A stretch of DNA of 64,000 nucleotides from positions 744,001 to 808,000 of the forward strand of contig NZ_CP023860.1 in the NCBI RefSeq assembly GCF_003326015.1, given 5' to 3'. The notes beneath the pieces were generated by a model. That model ran no database searches and was not told where the DNA came from. It saw only the letters and a list, made by a program, of their open reading frames with translations. Positions 52,802-62,144 of this stretch are shown in pieces. Within the stretch, counting starts at the first letter, position 1. Each line of letters begins with the position of its first letter. Source of the DNA: Candidatus Thioglobus sp. NP1. GTDB taxonomy: Bacteria > Pseudomonadota > Gammaproteobacteria > PS1 > Pseudothioglobaceae. A program made the translations under genes and the position numbers.

Positions 52802-52811
52802 TTTTAGATGC

Positions 52812-53067
52812 TTAAGAATCTCCACTCTTTATAGCTACTGCAGTTTCTAACACGGATTGTTTAAATGGTATCGGCGTCCAATCGAACATTTCGCGTGTCT
52901 CTGAGTTGTCACAACTCACGTCCATTCCAAGGTAACTAACTAAGCATACCTTTAGCTTCGCGATCGAAAAGTGCTACTACACGCAATAGAAAATGCGTAG
53001 CCTGCCTCGATTAATTCTTTAGCGCAATGCAACCCAATGCGCCAGTAAGCAAAACTATTTCAGTCAT
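52812..53067 (-). pseudogene. Remnant of an NAD-dependent epimerase/reductase, internally deleted and frameshifted
   Basis: Reading the minus strand from ATG 53067–53065 gives MTEIVLLTGALGCIA, an N-terminal Rossmann start, then a stop; shifting frame after GALG gives GLHCAKELIEAGYAF, the expected next helix. After a junction with another frame change, the sequence YLGMDVSCDNSETREMF and DWTPIPFKQSVLETA follows to a stop at 52814–52812, matching the C-terminal tail of extended SDR epimerases. About 250 codons are missing in the middle. It lies 14 bp downstream of the SbmA-like gene. It cannot encode a working enzyme. Confidence 0.8.
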
Positions 53068-53081
53068 AGTTTCCAACCTCA

Positions 53082-54080
53082 TTAAGCCTCTATTTCAGTC
53101 TCTTTCTCTGTCATTAATTCGATTTGCCTCTCAAACTCTCTTAGACGCTTATAAACACTCGCTAGTTCGATAATCGTAGGCCATGAGTTAAATAGATACT
53201 GGAGTGAGCCCTCAACCCTTCCAAATGCTCTAATTATTTGTTGCATTACTCCAAGAGTCATTACTCCTGCAACAATGGCTGGGGCAAGAACAATATAAGC
53301 CACTAAGACATTAACCTGAAGGTATGCAAGTCTTCCAATATTAAAGTATAGATACTGTAAATAACTCTTGTAATGAATTATTCTTACTCCTTCAAAAAGT
53401 TCTTCAAGAGTTTTGGGTCTGATAGTGCCATCATCTTCTGCAATAACGAGTATTTTTCTATAAGCTGCCTCTCGTTTTTGAAGGTCATATTCAATACCAA
53501 CAAGTCTTAATACCCATGCAAGTGCAATCATTAGAATTGTTCCACCAACAGCCCAAATAAAGGCAGCGGTGACTAATCCATACTCCCAATCACCAAACCA
53601 CAAAATTGGAATCCCTATTGCCAATCCCATCAATAATGGGAAATATTCAATAAGGACCATAATAGAGGAAATTAAACTTGTTCCAAGTCCTTCCATGATA
53701 CGAGAAAATCTAATGGTATCTTCCTGAACACGCTGAGAAGCACCTTCAATTGTTCTAGCTTTATCATAGACACCATGATAAAACTCAACCATTGATGCTC
53801 TCCATCTGAATAGGAAATGTGAGGTAAGAAATGACGTTGCAAGGGCAAGAACAATATACATAGCAGCAAGTTTAGCAAAGCTCCATAAGCCATCCATATA
53901 CTCATCCATTGTGATTGCATTTGGAGTCCCAAGTGCTTTTTGAATCATATCGTAGAAACCACCAAACCACTCATTGATTTGGACATCAATTTGGACTGAT
54001 AACCACAAAGAGGTTAGGATAACTGCGGAGCCCAGATAAGCCCATAAAAACCACTGTTTCTGTGTAAAAAATTTAAACAT
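53082..54080 (-). CDS. SbmA/BacA-family peptide transporter
   Basis: A 332-residue inner-membrane protein with about six hydrophobic segments. It matches SbmA along its length: FGGFYDMIQKAL near residue 40, FLFRWRASMVEFYHG near 89, GASQRVQEDTIRFS near 112, REAAYRKILVIAEDD near 202 and the C-terminal YLFNSWPTIIELASVYKRLREFE. E. coli SbmA imports proline-rich peptides, bleomycin-like compounds and microcins using the proton gradient. The E. coli protein (406 residues) has about 70 extra N-terminal residues that are absent here. The neighbouring pseudogene suggests local decay. Confidence 0.85.
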   Translation of the reverse strand: MFKFFTQKQWFLWAYLGSAVILTSLWLSVQIDVQINEWFGGFYDMIQKALGTPNAITMDEYMDGLWSFAKLAAMYIVLALATSFLTSHFLFRWRASMVEFYHGVYDKARTIEGASQRVQEDTIRFSRIMEGLGTSLISSIMVLIEYFPLLMGLAIGIPILWFGDWEYGLVTAAFIWAVGGTILMIALAWVLRLVGIEYDLQKREAAYRKILVIAEDDGTIRPKTLEELFEGVRIIHYKSYLQYLYFNIGRLAYLQVNVLVAYIVLAPAIVAGVMTLGVMQQIIRAFGRVEGSLQYLFNSWPTIIELASVYKRLREFERQIELMTEKETEIEA

Positions 54081-54127
54081 TTATTTTCCTTAAAGTTTTA
54101 AGTTTGACTAATTGTCTAAGATAATAC

Positions 54128-55375
54128 CTAATTAATCTTGTCAATCTTAACAAGTTTAATCCCTTGTTTGCTTACTTGAACAATTTCAATTATTAGTGAC
54201 TCAATTTTAATGGATACGTTATGTTCAGGGAATCCTTGAAGATGCTCAAGGATTAGTCCATTAAGTGTCTTAGCGTTATCAATTGGTAGTTTTATTTTTA
54301 GTTCATAATTAATTTCACGAATGCTAATTCTAGGATCTACTAAATAACTTCCATCTTTTTGTTTATTTATTTCATTAATGCTTTCTCCTTGGCTAGAAGT
54401 AAATTGACCTACAATCTCCTCTAAGATATCATCTAAAACAACCATTCCTTGAACCTCTCCATATTCATCTACTACAATACCAAGTCTTCTTTTATGTTTT
54501 TTAAAGTGTTCAAGTTGCTGAGATAGTGGAGTTCCTTCGGGAACAAAATAGGGCTCTCGAATTAACTCCCTGATTGAATCCATATTAATTTCATTTTTGG
54601 CATAAATATTTACAATATCACGCATGTGAATTGTGCCGATAATATTGGTCTCAACTCCATCAAAAATAAGTAGGCGAGTATGCTGAACACGTTTGAATTG
54701 ATCAAGTAGTTCCTCTTCATTATTGATATCTGCACTCACAAGCTCATGGTGAGGAATCATAATATCCTCAACCTTAACCTTCTCTAGATCAATAATATTA
54801 AGAAGCATCTTGCGATAATTCTTACTCAGCATAGGTTTTGAATCAACTACAGCCATTCGTAGTTCTTCAGAATTCAAAATATCATTATTTGTATTTTTTA
54901 ATCCAAATAAATTCAGGATTAATTTAGAGATATAAGAAATTAAAAATATTAATGGTCTAAATAGCTTAATCAATAATTCAATAAGCCAGGAGGCAGGTAA
55001 TGCAATTTTTTCTGGATTTTTTGCAGCAAAAGTCTTTGGTGTATTTTCCGCAAAGATTAATATGACTATAGTTAAAGCAAATGAGGCAATAATTACTGAC
55101 CCTTCACCCCAAAGTTTAATTGCAAGAAGAGTAGCTATACTTGCTGCAAGTATATTTACAAAGTTATTACCTAATAAGATACCACCTATCAAATAATCAA
55201 GATTTGTAAAGAGTTTTTCAACCCTTTTTGCTTGCGTATTATTTTTGGCACTAAGGGTTTTTAGACGATAGCGGTTTATAGCCATCATTGAAGTTTCTGA
55301 GGCAGAAAAAAAAGCCGAAGCTAGAATTAGAACAAATAATATAACACTTAGCCAGAAGGTTGACAGTGATTCCAA
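54128..55375 (-). CDS. HlyC/CorC (CNNM) family transporter
   Basis: A 415-residue protein: DUF21 membrane domain with four helices (residues ~8–190, including ASAFFSASETSMMAINRYR), two CBS domains (~195–325, with VEDIMIPHHELV and GIVVDEYGEVQGMV) and a CorC_HlyC C-terminal domain (~330–410). The E. coli YfjD/CorB group is linked to magnesium or cobalt efflux. Substrate is not proven here. It is transcribed alone, 47 bp upstream of the SbmA-like gene, and follows eno by 58 bp. Confidence 0.9.
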   Translation of the reverse strand: MESLSTFWLSVILFVLILASAFFSASETSMMAINRYRLKTLSAKNNTQAKRVEKLFTNLDYLIGGILLGNNFVNILAASIATLLAIKLWGEGSVIIASFALTIVILIFAENTPKTFAAKNPEKIALPASWLIELLIKLFRPLIFLISYISKLILNLFGLKNTNNDILNSEELRMAVVDSKPMLSKNYRKMLLNIIDLEKVKVEDIMIPHHELVSADINNEEELLDQFKRVQHTRLLIFDGVETNIIGTIHMRDIVNIYAKNEINMDSIRELIREPYFVPEGTPLSQQLEHFKKHKRRLGIVVDEYGEVQGMVVLDDILEEIVGQFTSSQGESINEINKQKDGSYLVDPRISIREINYELKIKLPIDNAKTLNGLILEHLQGFPEHNVSIKIESLIIEIVQVSKQGIKLVKIDKIN

Positions 55376-55433
55376 TCAGTTTTCCATTGTAGTTAATAAG
55401 ATTATATTTTAACCTTAAAGTGGTAAAGAAGTT

Positions 55434-56729
<1,296 letters not shown>

Positions 56730-56796
56730 TTAAATTAAAGAAGAATTAAATTTTATAGTAAGAACAATTTTTACTTTGTATCAAATTGCTTCATAT

Positions 56797-57900
56797 TTAC
56801 TCAAAGAAAGACTTCATTTTACCAAAAAATGAATTTGACTCTGGATGATGTTTGGCCTCACAAGAACTTGAAAACTCTTTTAATAATTTCTTTTGCTTTG
56901 AATTAAGATTGACTGGTGTTTCTACTTTAACTTGGCAGAGTAAATCACCCGAACCACTATATCTCATTGCAGGCATTCCTTTTCCTCTTAATCTAAAGAG
57001 TTTTGAGGTTTGAGTTCCTGATGGAATATTGATTTTAAGTTTACCATCTAAGGTTGGGACTTCAATTGAACCTCCAAGTGCTGATGTAGCAAAATCAATT
57101 GGAACTTCGCAATACAAATCGTTGCCTTCACGTTCGAAAATTGGATGTTCTTTAATATGAATTTGAACATAAAGATCACCAAATGGACCTCCACGCAAGC
57201 CAGCTTCTCCCTCACCACTCAATCTAATTCGATTACCAGTATCAACTCCAGCTGGAATTTTTACCGAAAGTGTTTTCTGTTTTCTTACGATTCCTTGACC
57301 ACGACAAGTTCCACATGGTGACTCTATCTTTTCACCAGAACCTTTACATTCATTACAGGGTCTCTGAACCGCAAAAAAACCTTGTTGCATTGTTGTTTGT
57401 CCTGTTCCACGACAATTTGTACAAGTTTTTACAGAGGTTCCAGTTTTTGCACCAGTTCCAGAACAAGTGTCACATGTATCATTTTTGGGCACACGAATTT
57501 TTACAGTATCACTCTTTGCAGCCTGCTTTAAATCAATCTCTAGATCGTATCTAAGGTCTGGGCCTCTATTGTCTGGCTTTGAACTACCACCACCAAAAAT
57601 GTCACCAAAGATATCACCAAATCCACCAGCACCACCAAAAGGGTTTCCACCTCCAAAGCCACCAGCTCCTTGTTCTACACCAGCATGTCCAAATTGATCA
57701 TATGCTGATCTTTTTTGAGGATCAGAAATAATATCATATGCCTTACGAACTTCTTTAAATTTTGTCTCTGCTCCAGATTTATCATCTGCATTTCTATCAG
57801 GATGATATTTCATTGCAAGACGCTTATAAGCCTTCTTAATTTTGGCTTCATCTGCACCTTTATCAACACCTAAAACTTCATAGTAATCTCTATCTGACAT
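56797..57900 (-). CDS. dnaJ: Chaperone protein DnaJ
   Basis: A 367-residue type I DnaJ. The J domain (residues 1–70) has HPD in [10 protein letters not shown]; a Gly/Phe-rich linker with [14 protein letters not shown] follows; four CxxCxGxG zinc motifs lie about 143–208 ([32 protein letters not shown]); then the substrate-binding C-terminus. It stimulates DnaK ATPase. It is 74 bp downstream of dnaK with a stable hairpin between them. Confidence 0.97.
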   Translation of the reverse strand: MSDRDYYEVLGVDKGADEAKIKKAYKRLAMKYHPDRNADDKSGAETKFKEVRKAYDIISDPQKRSAYDQFGHAGVEQGAGGFGGGNPFGGAGGFGDIFGDIFGGGSSKPDNRGPDLRYDLEIDLKQAAKSDTVKIRVPKNDTCDTCSGTGAKTGTSVKTCTNCRGTGQTTMQQGFFAVQRPCNECKGSGEKIESPCGTCRGQGIVRKQKTLSVKIPAGVDTGNRIRLSGEGEAGLRGGPFGDLYVQIHIKEHPIFEREGNDLYCEVPIDFATSALGGSIEVPTLDGKLKINIPSGTQTSKLFRLRGKGMPAMRYSGSGDLLCQVKVETPVNLNSKQKKLLKEFSSSCEAKHHPESNSFFGKMKSFFE

Positions 57901-57918
57901 TGTGTCCCTTATATTATT

Positions 57919-57949
57919 AAACCTCCCAAGAATGAATCAAGGGAGGTTT
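57919..57949 (-). promoter_or_regulatory. Hairpin between dnaK and dnaJ
   Basis: AAACCTCCC and GGGAGGTTT form a 9-bp stem around a 13-nt loop in the 74-bp gap. On the coding strand the tract after the stem (TTTAATAATA) is only weakly T-rich. It may partly stop transcription, protect the dnaK 3' end, or set dnaK above dnaJ levels. Confidence 0.55.
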
Positions 57950-57974
57950 ATTTTATATCAGTATTTTTAATTGC

Positions 57975-59882
57975 TTATTTCTCTTCTTTTACCTCTTCAA
58001 AATCAGCATCTACAACATCATCATTTGCCTCAGCTCCTCCTTCTGAAGGACCTTCTGAACTAGCTTTTTCTTGAGCTTTTTGCGCTAAAACTTCCGCTTT
58101 TTCACTTAAGTTTTGAACTTTAGCATCGATGGCTTCTTTATCATCACCTTTAATACTCTCTTCAAGCTCACTAACTGCAGCTTCAATGGCTGTTTTTTCG
58201 TCTTCAGAAATCTCATCCTTAAGCTCTTCAAGAGTTTGTTTTGTTGAATGCACAAGAGAATCAGCCATATTTCGAGATGTTACAAGTTCTTGGAATTTTT
58301 TATCTTCTTCAGCATGCGACTCAGCATCTTTAATCATTTTATCAACCTCTTCATCTGAAAGACCACTAGAAGATTTAATTGTTATTGATTGTTCTTTACC
58401 AGTATTCTTATCTTTTGCTGAAACATTTAAAATACCGTCTGAGTCAAGGTCAAGAGTTACTTCGATTTGTGGTTGACCTTTTGGTGCTGGAGCGATACCC
58501 TCGAGATTAAATTGACCTAGAGATTTATTAGCACTTGCAATCTCTCGCTCACCCTGAAGGACATGAACTGTAACCGCTGATTGATTATCTGCAGCAGTAG
58601 AGAAAACTTGAGACTGATTTGTTGGAATAGTTGTATTTTTCTCAATCAATTTAGTCATTACACCGCCCATAGTTTCAATACCAAGAGAGAGAGGAGTTAC
58701 ATCAAGAAGAAGAACATCCTTTACATCACCACCCAAGACACCAGCCTGAATAGCAGCACCCATTGCAACTGCCTCATCTGGATTTAAATCTCTTTTAGGT
58801 TCTTTACCAAAGAAATCTTTAACCATTTCTTGAACCTTAGGCATTCTAGTTTGTCCTCCAACGAGGATAACTTCATCTACATCTCCACTTGATAAACCTG
58901 CATCTTTAAGCGCAGTTTTACATGGGTCAATAGAGCGTTTTAGAAGGTCAGCAACTAAAGACTCAAGTTTTGATCTAGTAATTTTAATATTAAGATGTTT
59001 TGGACCTGCAGCATCTGCGGTAATATATGGCAAGCTCACTTCGGTTTGCTCAGATGAAGATAGTTCTATCTTCGCTTTTTCAGCAGCTTCTTTTAATCTC
59101 TGAAGAGCCATAGCATCTTTAGTAAGATCAAAACCCTGTTCTTTTTTAAACTCTTCGACTAAATGATTGATTATTCGCTGATCAAAATCTTCACCTCCTA
59201 AAAATGTGTCTCCATTTGTAGAAAGAACTTCAAAATGTTTTTCACCATCAATATCTTCCATTTCAATAATGGAGACATCGAATGTTCCACCACCTAAGTC
59301 ATATACTGCAACCTTTTTGTCACCAACTGTTTTATCTACACCATAAGCTAGGGCAGCTGCAGTAGGCTCGTTAATAATTCTCTTAACATTTAAGCCGGCT
59401 ATCTTTCCAGCATCTTTAGTAGCTTGACGTTGAGAGTCGTTAAAGTATGCAGGAACAGTAATAACTGCCTCTGTAACTTCAGTTCCAAGATAATCTTCTG
59501 CGGTTTGTTTCATTTTTTGAATTACTCTTGCAGAAATTTCAGGTGCAGCCATTTTTTTCTTATTAACCTCAACCCAAGCATCACCATTTTTAGCTTTTAT
59601 AATTTTATATGGAACAAGATCGATATCTTTTTGCACTGCCTCTTCCTCAAAGCGACGTCCAATCAATCTTTTAATTGCATAGAGTGTATTCTCAGGATTT
59701 GTCACAGCCTGTCTTTTTGCAGGTTGACCTACTAAGATTTCATCTGAATCTTTTGGATATGCAATAATAGAAGGAGTTGTACGGTTCCCTTCTGAATTTT
59801 CAATAATCTTAGCAACACCACCGTCCATAACGGCAACACATGAGTTAGTTGTTCCTAAGTCAATTCCAATAATTTTTGACAT
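57975..59882 (-). CDS. dnaK: Chaperone protein DnaK (Hsp70)
   Basis: A 635-residue Hsp70. [14 protein letters not shown] opens the ATPase domain; [16 protein letters not shown] near residue 140, [13 protein letters not shown] near 167 and [11 protein letters not shown] near 194 are the signature segments; the substrate-binding domain starts after [10 protein letters not shown] near 390; the helical lid ends with the acidic EEVKEEK tail. It folds proteins with DnaJ and GrpE. AAGGAG lies 9 bp before the start. A sigma-32-like promoter lies upstream. Confidence 0.98.
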   Translation of the reverse strand: MSKIIGIDLGTTNSCVAVMDGGVAKIIENSEGNRTTPSIIAYPKDSDEILVGQPAKRQAVTNPENTLYAIKRLIGRRFEEEAVQKDIDLVPYKIIKAKNGDAWVEVNKKKMAAPEISARVIQKMKQTAEDYLGTEVTEAVITVPAYFNDSQRQATKDAGKIAGLNVKRIINEPTAAALAYGVDKTVGDKKVAVYDLGGGTFDVSIIEMEDIDGEKHFEVLSTNGDTFLGGEDFDQRIINHLVEEFKKEQGFDLTKDAMALQRLKEAAEKAKIELSSSEQTEVSLPYITADAAGPKHLNIKITRSKLESLVADLLKRSIDPCKTALKDAGLSSGDVDEVILVGGQTRMPKVQEMVKDFFGKEPKRDLNPDEAVAMGAAIQAGVLGGDVKDVLLLDVTPLSLGIETMGGVMTKLIEKNTTIPTNQSQVFSTAADNQSAVTVHVLQGEREIASANKSLGQFNLEGIAPAPKGQPQIEVTLDLDSDGILNVSAKDKNTGKEQSITIKSSSGLSDEEVDKMIKDAESHAEEDKKFQELVTSRNMADSLVHSTKQTLEELKDEISEDEKTAIEAAVSELEESIKGDDKEAIDAKVQNLSEKAEVLAQKAQEKASSEGPSEGGAEANDDVVDADFEEVKEEK

Positions 59883-59913
59883 TTTATTTACTCCTTGTAT
59901 TTGATATAACCCC

Positions 59914-59943
59914 TATTTAGGGATATAAAATCTTATTTCAAGG
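59914..59943 (-). promoter_or_regulatory. Sigma-32-like heat-shock promoter of dnaK
   Basis: On the minus strand CCTTGAA (59943–59937), a 14-bp spacer and CCCTAAATA (59922–59914) closely follow the gammaproteobacterial heat-shock consensus (CTTGAA and CCCCATnTa). It ends 32 bp before the dnaK ATG and falls entirely in the coaD–dnaK gap. Confidence 0.72.
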
Positions 59944-59954
59944 CATTTATGGAA

Positions 59955-60437
59955 TTATTTTAAAGGTGTCTTATGAAGTATTATCTTGACTGAGTCTGGG
60001 ACAAAGGCAGATATATCTCCACCTAATGTATAAATTTCACGAACTAAAGATGAAGAGATATTGGCAAATTCTTCGGAAGGAGTCATAAATAAAGTTTCAA
60101 TCCCAGGATTAAGACGTTTGTTCATTCCACTTAATTGAAACTCGTACTCAAAGTCAGAAACTGCCCTCAAACCACGAATGATGATTTGTGCATTATGCTC
60201 TGATGCAAAGTCTACTAGTAAAGAGTCAAAACTTAATACTCGAGTATTGTCTAGTGCCGTTATTGATTTGTTTACAGCATCAACTCTTTGATCAATAGAT
60301 AAAAAACTTGATTTATTGGCATTCTGCGTTATAGCAATAATTACCTCATCAAAGAGCTTTGATGCTCTTTTTATTAAGTCTAAGTGCCCATTAGTTATTG
60401 GATCAAATGAGCCAGGATAGATTGCAATTTTTTTCAT
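59955..60437 (-). CDS. coaD: Phosphopantetheine adenylyltransferase
   Basis: A 160-residue nucleotidyltransferase with YPGSFDPITNGHLDLI (the T/HxGH nucleotide site), RGLRAVSDFEYEFQ near residue 90 and the ISSSLVREI motif near 128. It makes dephospho-CoA from 4'-phosphopantetheine. Its ATG overlaps the rsmD stop in an ATGA arrangement, the common rsmD–coaD pairing. Length matches the family. Confidence 0.96.
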   Translation of the reverse strand: MKKIAIYPGSFDPITNGHLDLIKRASKLFDEVIIAITQNANKSSFLSIDQRVDAVNKSITALDNTRVLSFDSLLVDFASEHNAQIIIRGLRAVSDFEYEFQLSGMNKRLNPGIETLFMTPSEEFANISSSLVREIYTLGGDISAFVPDSVKIILHKTPLK

Positions 60438-61012
60438 AAGGTATTAAAGCTTATCAAACAATAATGAACATTGCCTGATTTTTTTTGTTTAGTAATTGTA
60501 CATTGATATTTAATATATTGATTTAGGATTTCACTCGTTATTTTGTATTCAGATTCAATATAAAGTTTAGTATTATTAGCTAAAAAATTATTTTTTGATA
60601 GCATTTTGAGAATCTGAGGTATTAAATCATTTTCAAAGGGTGGGTCTAAAAAAATTAAATCAAAAGGCGTTACATTTTTATTATTAAGATAAGTTAGGGA
60701 ATCCTGATTAAGCAGTTTATATTCTGAATTATTTAATATTTCTAAGTTAGATTTAAGTTTTTTAAATACTTTTAGACTTTTTTCAACTAATAAAACTTTT
60801 TTAGCCCCTCTAGATATTGCCTCAATACCAAGTGCGCCGCTACCAGCAAATGGATCTAAAATTATTTTATTAGCTATATCAAATTGAAGCCAATTAAAAA
60901 GTGTTTCTCTAATCTTGCCTGAAGTAGGACGGAGTCCAGTTTCATCAGGAAACTGAAATTTTCTTCCCTTGAGTTTTCCAGAAATAATATTGAAAGTATT
61001 GTTTTTAATAAT
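60434..61012 (-). CDS. rsmD: 16S rRNA (guanine-966-N2)-methyltransferase, with non-standard start codon
   Basis: The minus-strand frame between rnd and coaD encodes a full RsmD: IISGKLKGRKF, GLRPTSGKIRETLFNWL, SAM motif DPFAGSGALGIEA and catalytic DPPF. The frame is open from the TAA at 61033–61031 to the TGA at 60436–60434, yet has no ATG, GTG or TTG before the conserved IISGKLKGR. The start given here, ATT at 61012 (followed by ATT at 61009), is a guess; ATT at 61030 is another option. The result is about 192 residues, near the family's usual 180–200. Its stop overlaps the coaD start (ATGA). A 9-A run at 61014–61022 should be checked for sequence error. Confidence 0.85.
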   Translation of the reverse strand: MIKNNTFNIISGKLKGRKFQFPDETGLRPTSGKIRETLFNWLQFDIANKIILDPFAGSGALGIEAISRGAKKVLLVEKSLKVFKKLKSNLEILNNSEYKLLNQDSLTYLNNKNVTPFDLIFLDPPFENDLIPQILKMLSKNNFLANNTKLYIESEYKITSEILNQYIKYQCTITKQKKSGNVHYCLISFNTL

Positions 61013-61025
61013 ATTTTTTTTTAAT

Positions 61026-62057
61026 TTAATTTAAATTCTGTGAAATCTTTTTTCTCCAGCCTCTATTTATAGAAACTGATAAATCACCCCTTATAAATTT
61101 TACAAGAGATTTAGAAGAACAAATAAGCTCAGGAGCAATATTGTGTTGAGTAGACAAATTTTTTATCTGTTCCTGTAATTTCTTCTTTTTATTTTTTTCA
61201 TCTAAGTTTAAAGGCTTATTGGCTATTAAATTACTCACAGTATCTATCTCAAATTCTATATTTTTAGAAAATTCATCTAAAAGTTTTTTAGACTTTAATG
61301 ACAATAATTTTTTTCCACAAACATAGTCAATTAAATCATCATCAGACATTATCCACTTTCGAGGTTTGTTTTTTTGTTGTGCGATACTTTCTCGCCAAAG
61401 GATTAAATTAACGGCATCTTTTTGAAAGCTATAGTTGATTTTTGTAATCCCTTTTGTTTTTTTAATAATTTGCATGAAATTTGGCTCATACAAGCTTTGA
61501 TGGAGAAGGAAATCCACCTCTTCTTCCATCCATTCTAATTTGTTGCTATTAATTAACTCATTTTTAAGGAACTCATAATTTTTAAATAAATATCTAACAT
61601 CGTCTAAAGCATATTTTAAAACGTCTATAGGAAGAGGACGAATCGTCCAGTCAAACCGAGTATGTTTTTTTTCTAAATATATATTTTGTATTGATTCAGT
61701 AAGTGATTGATAGGAAATTTGTATGGGAAAATTTAATAGGGAAGCAGCAATTTGAGTATCAAAAACTGAAATTGGTATTCTTTCTGATAAGCAAAAAAGA
61801 GCTTCAATATCTTGTCTGGCAGAATGCACAATCCATGAAGTCTTTTCGTTGTAAAGTTTTTTAAATAGTGGCTCCAAATCTTTAATAGCAAGGATATCAA
61901 TACATTCTATAGAATTTGAAGTTGCTATTTGGATAAGACAAAGTTCTGGATAGTAAGTATCTATTCTTTTGAATTCAGTATCAATTGCCAATTTTGATTC
62001 ATCTTTAATGACTTTGAGATAATTCTCTAATTGTTGGCTAGTACTTATCAAGGGCAA
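61026..62057 (-). CDS. rnd: Ribonuclease D
   Basis: A 343-residue DEDD 3'-exonuclease. Exo I is LAIDTEFKR (Asp26, Glu28), Exo II WIVHSARQDIEAL near residue 75 and Exo III YALDDVRYL near 149. A first HRDC domain covers about residues 205–285, with a second, degenerate one behind it. It trims tRNA 3' ends. The stop lies next to the presumed rsmD start, so the two genes may be coupled. It is divergent from the kinase gene across 87 bp. Confidence 0.94.
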   Translation of the reverse strand: MPLISTSQQLENYLKVIKDESKLAIDTEFKRIDTYYPELCLIQIATSNSIECIDILAIKDLEPLFKKLYNEKTSWIVHSARQDIEALFCLSERIPISVFDTQIAASLLNFPIQISYQSLTESIQNIYLEKKHTRFDWTIRPLPIDVLKYALDDVRYLFKNYEFLKNELINSNKLEWMEEEVDFLLHQSLYEPNFMQIIKKTKGITKINYSFQKDAVNLILWRESIAQQKNKPRKWIMSDDDLIDYVCGKKLLSLKSKKLLDEFSKNIEFEIDTVSNLIANKPLNLDEKNKKKKLQEQIKNLSTQHNIAPELICSSKSLVKFIRGDLSVSINRGWRKKISQNLN

Positions 62058-62144
62058 TAAAAAAATCTAATTGTTGCATTTTATCAACAACTAATGCATT
62101 TATGAGATAATTAAGGTACTTTAATAGATTGTCAACAAAATTTT

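Noticed and set aside
57270-57697. Plus-strand frames opposite dnaJ
   Set aside because: Shadow of the Gly/Phe-rich and zinc-finger coding region.
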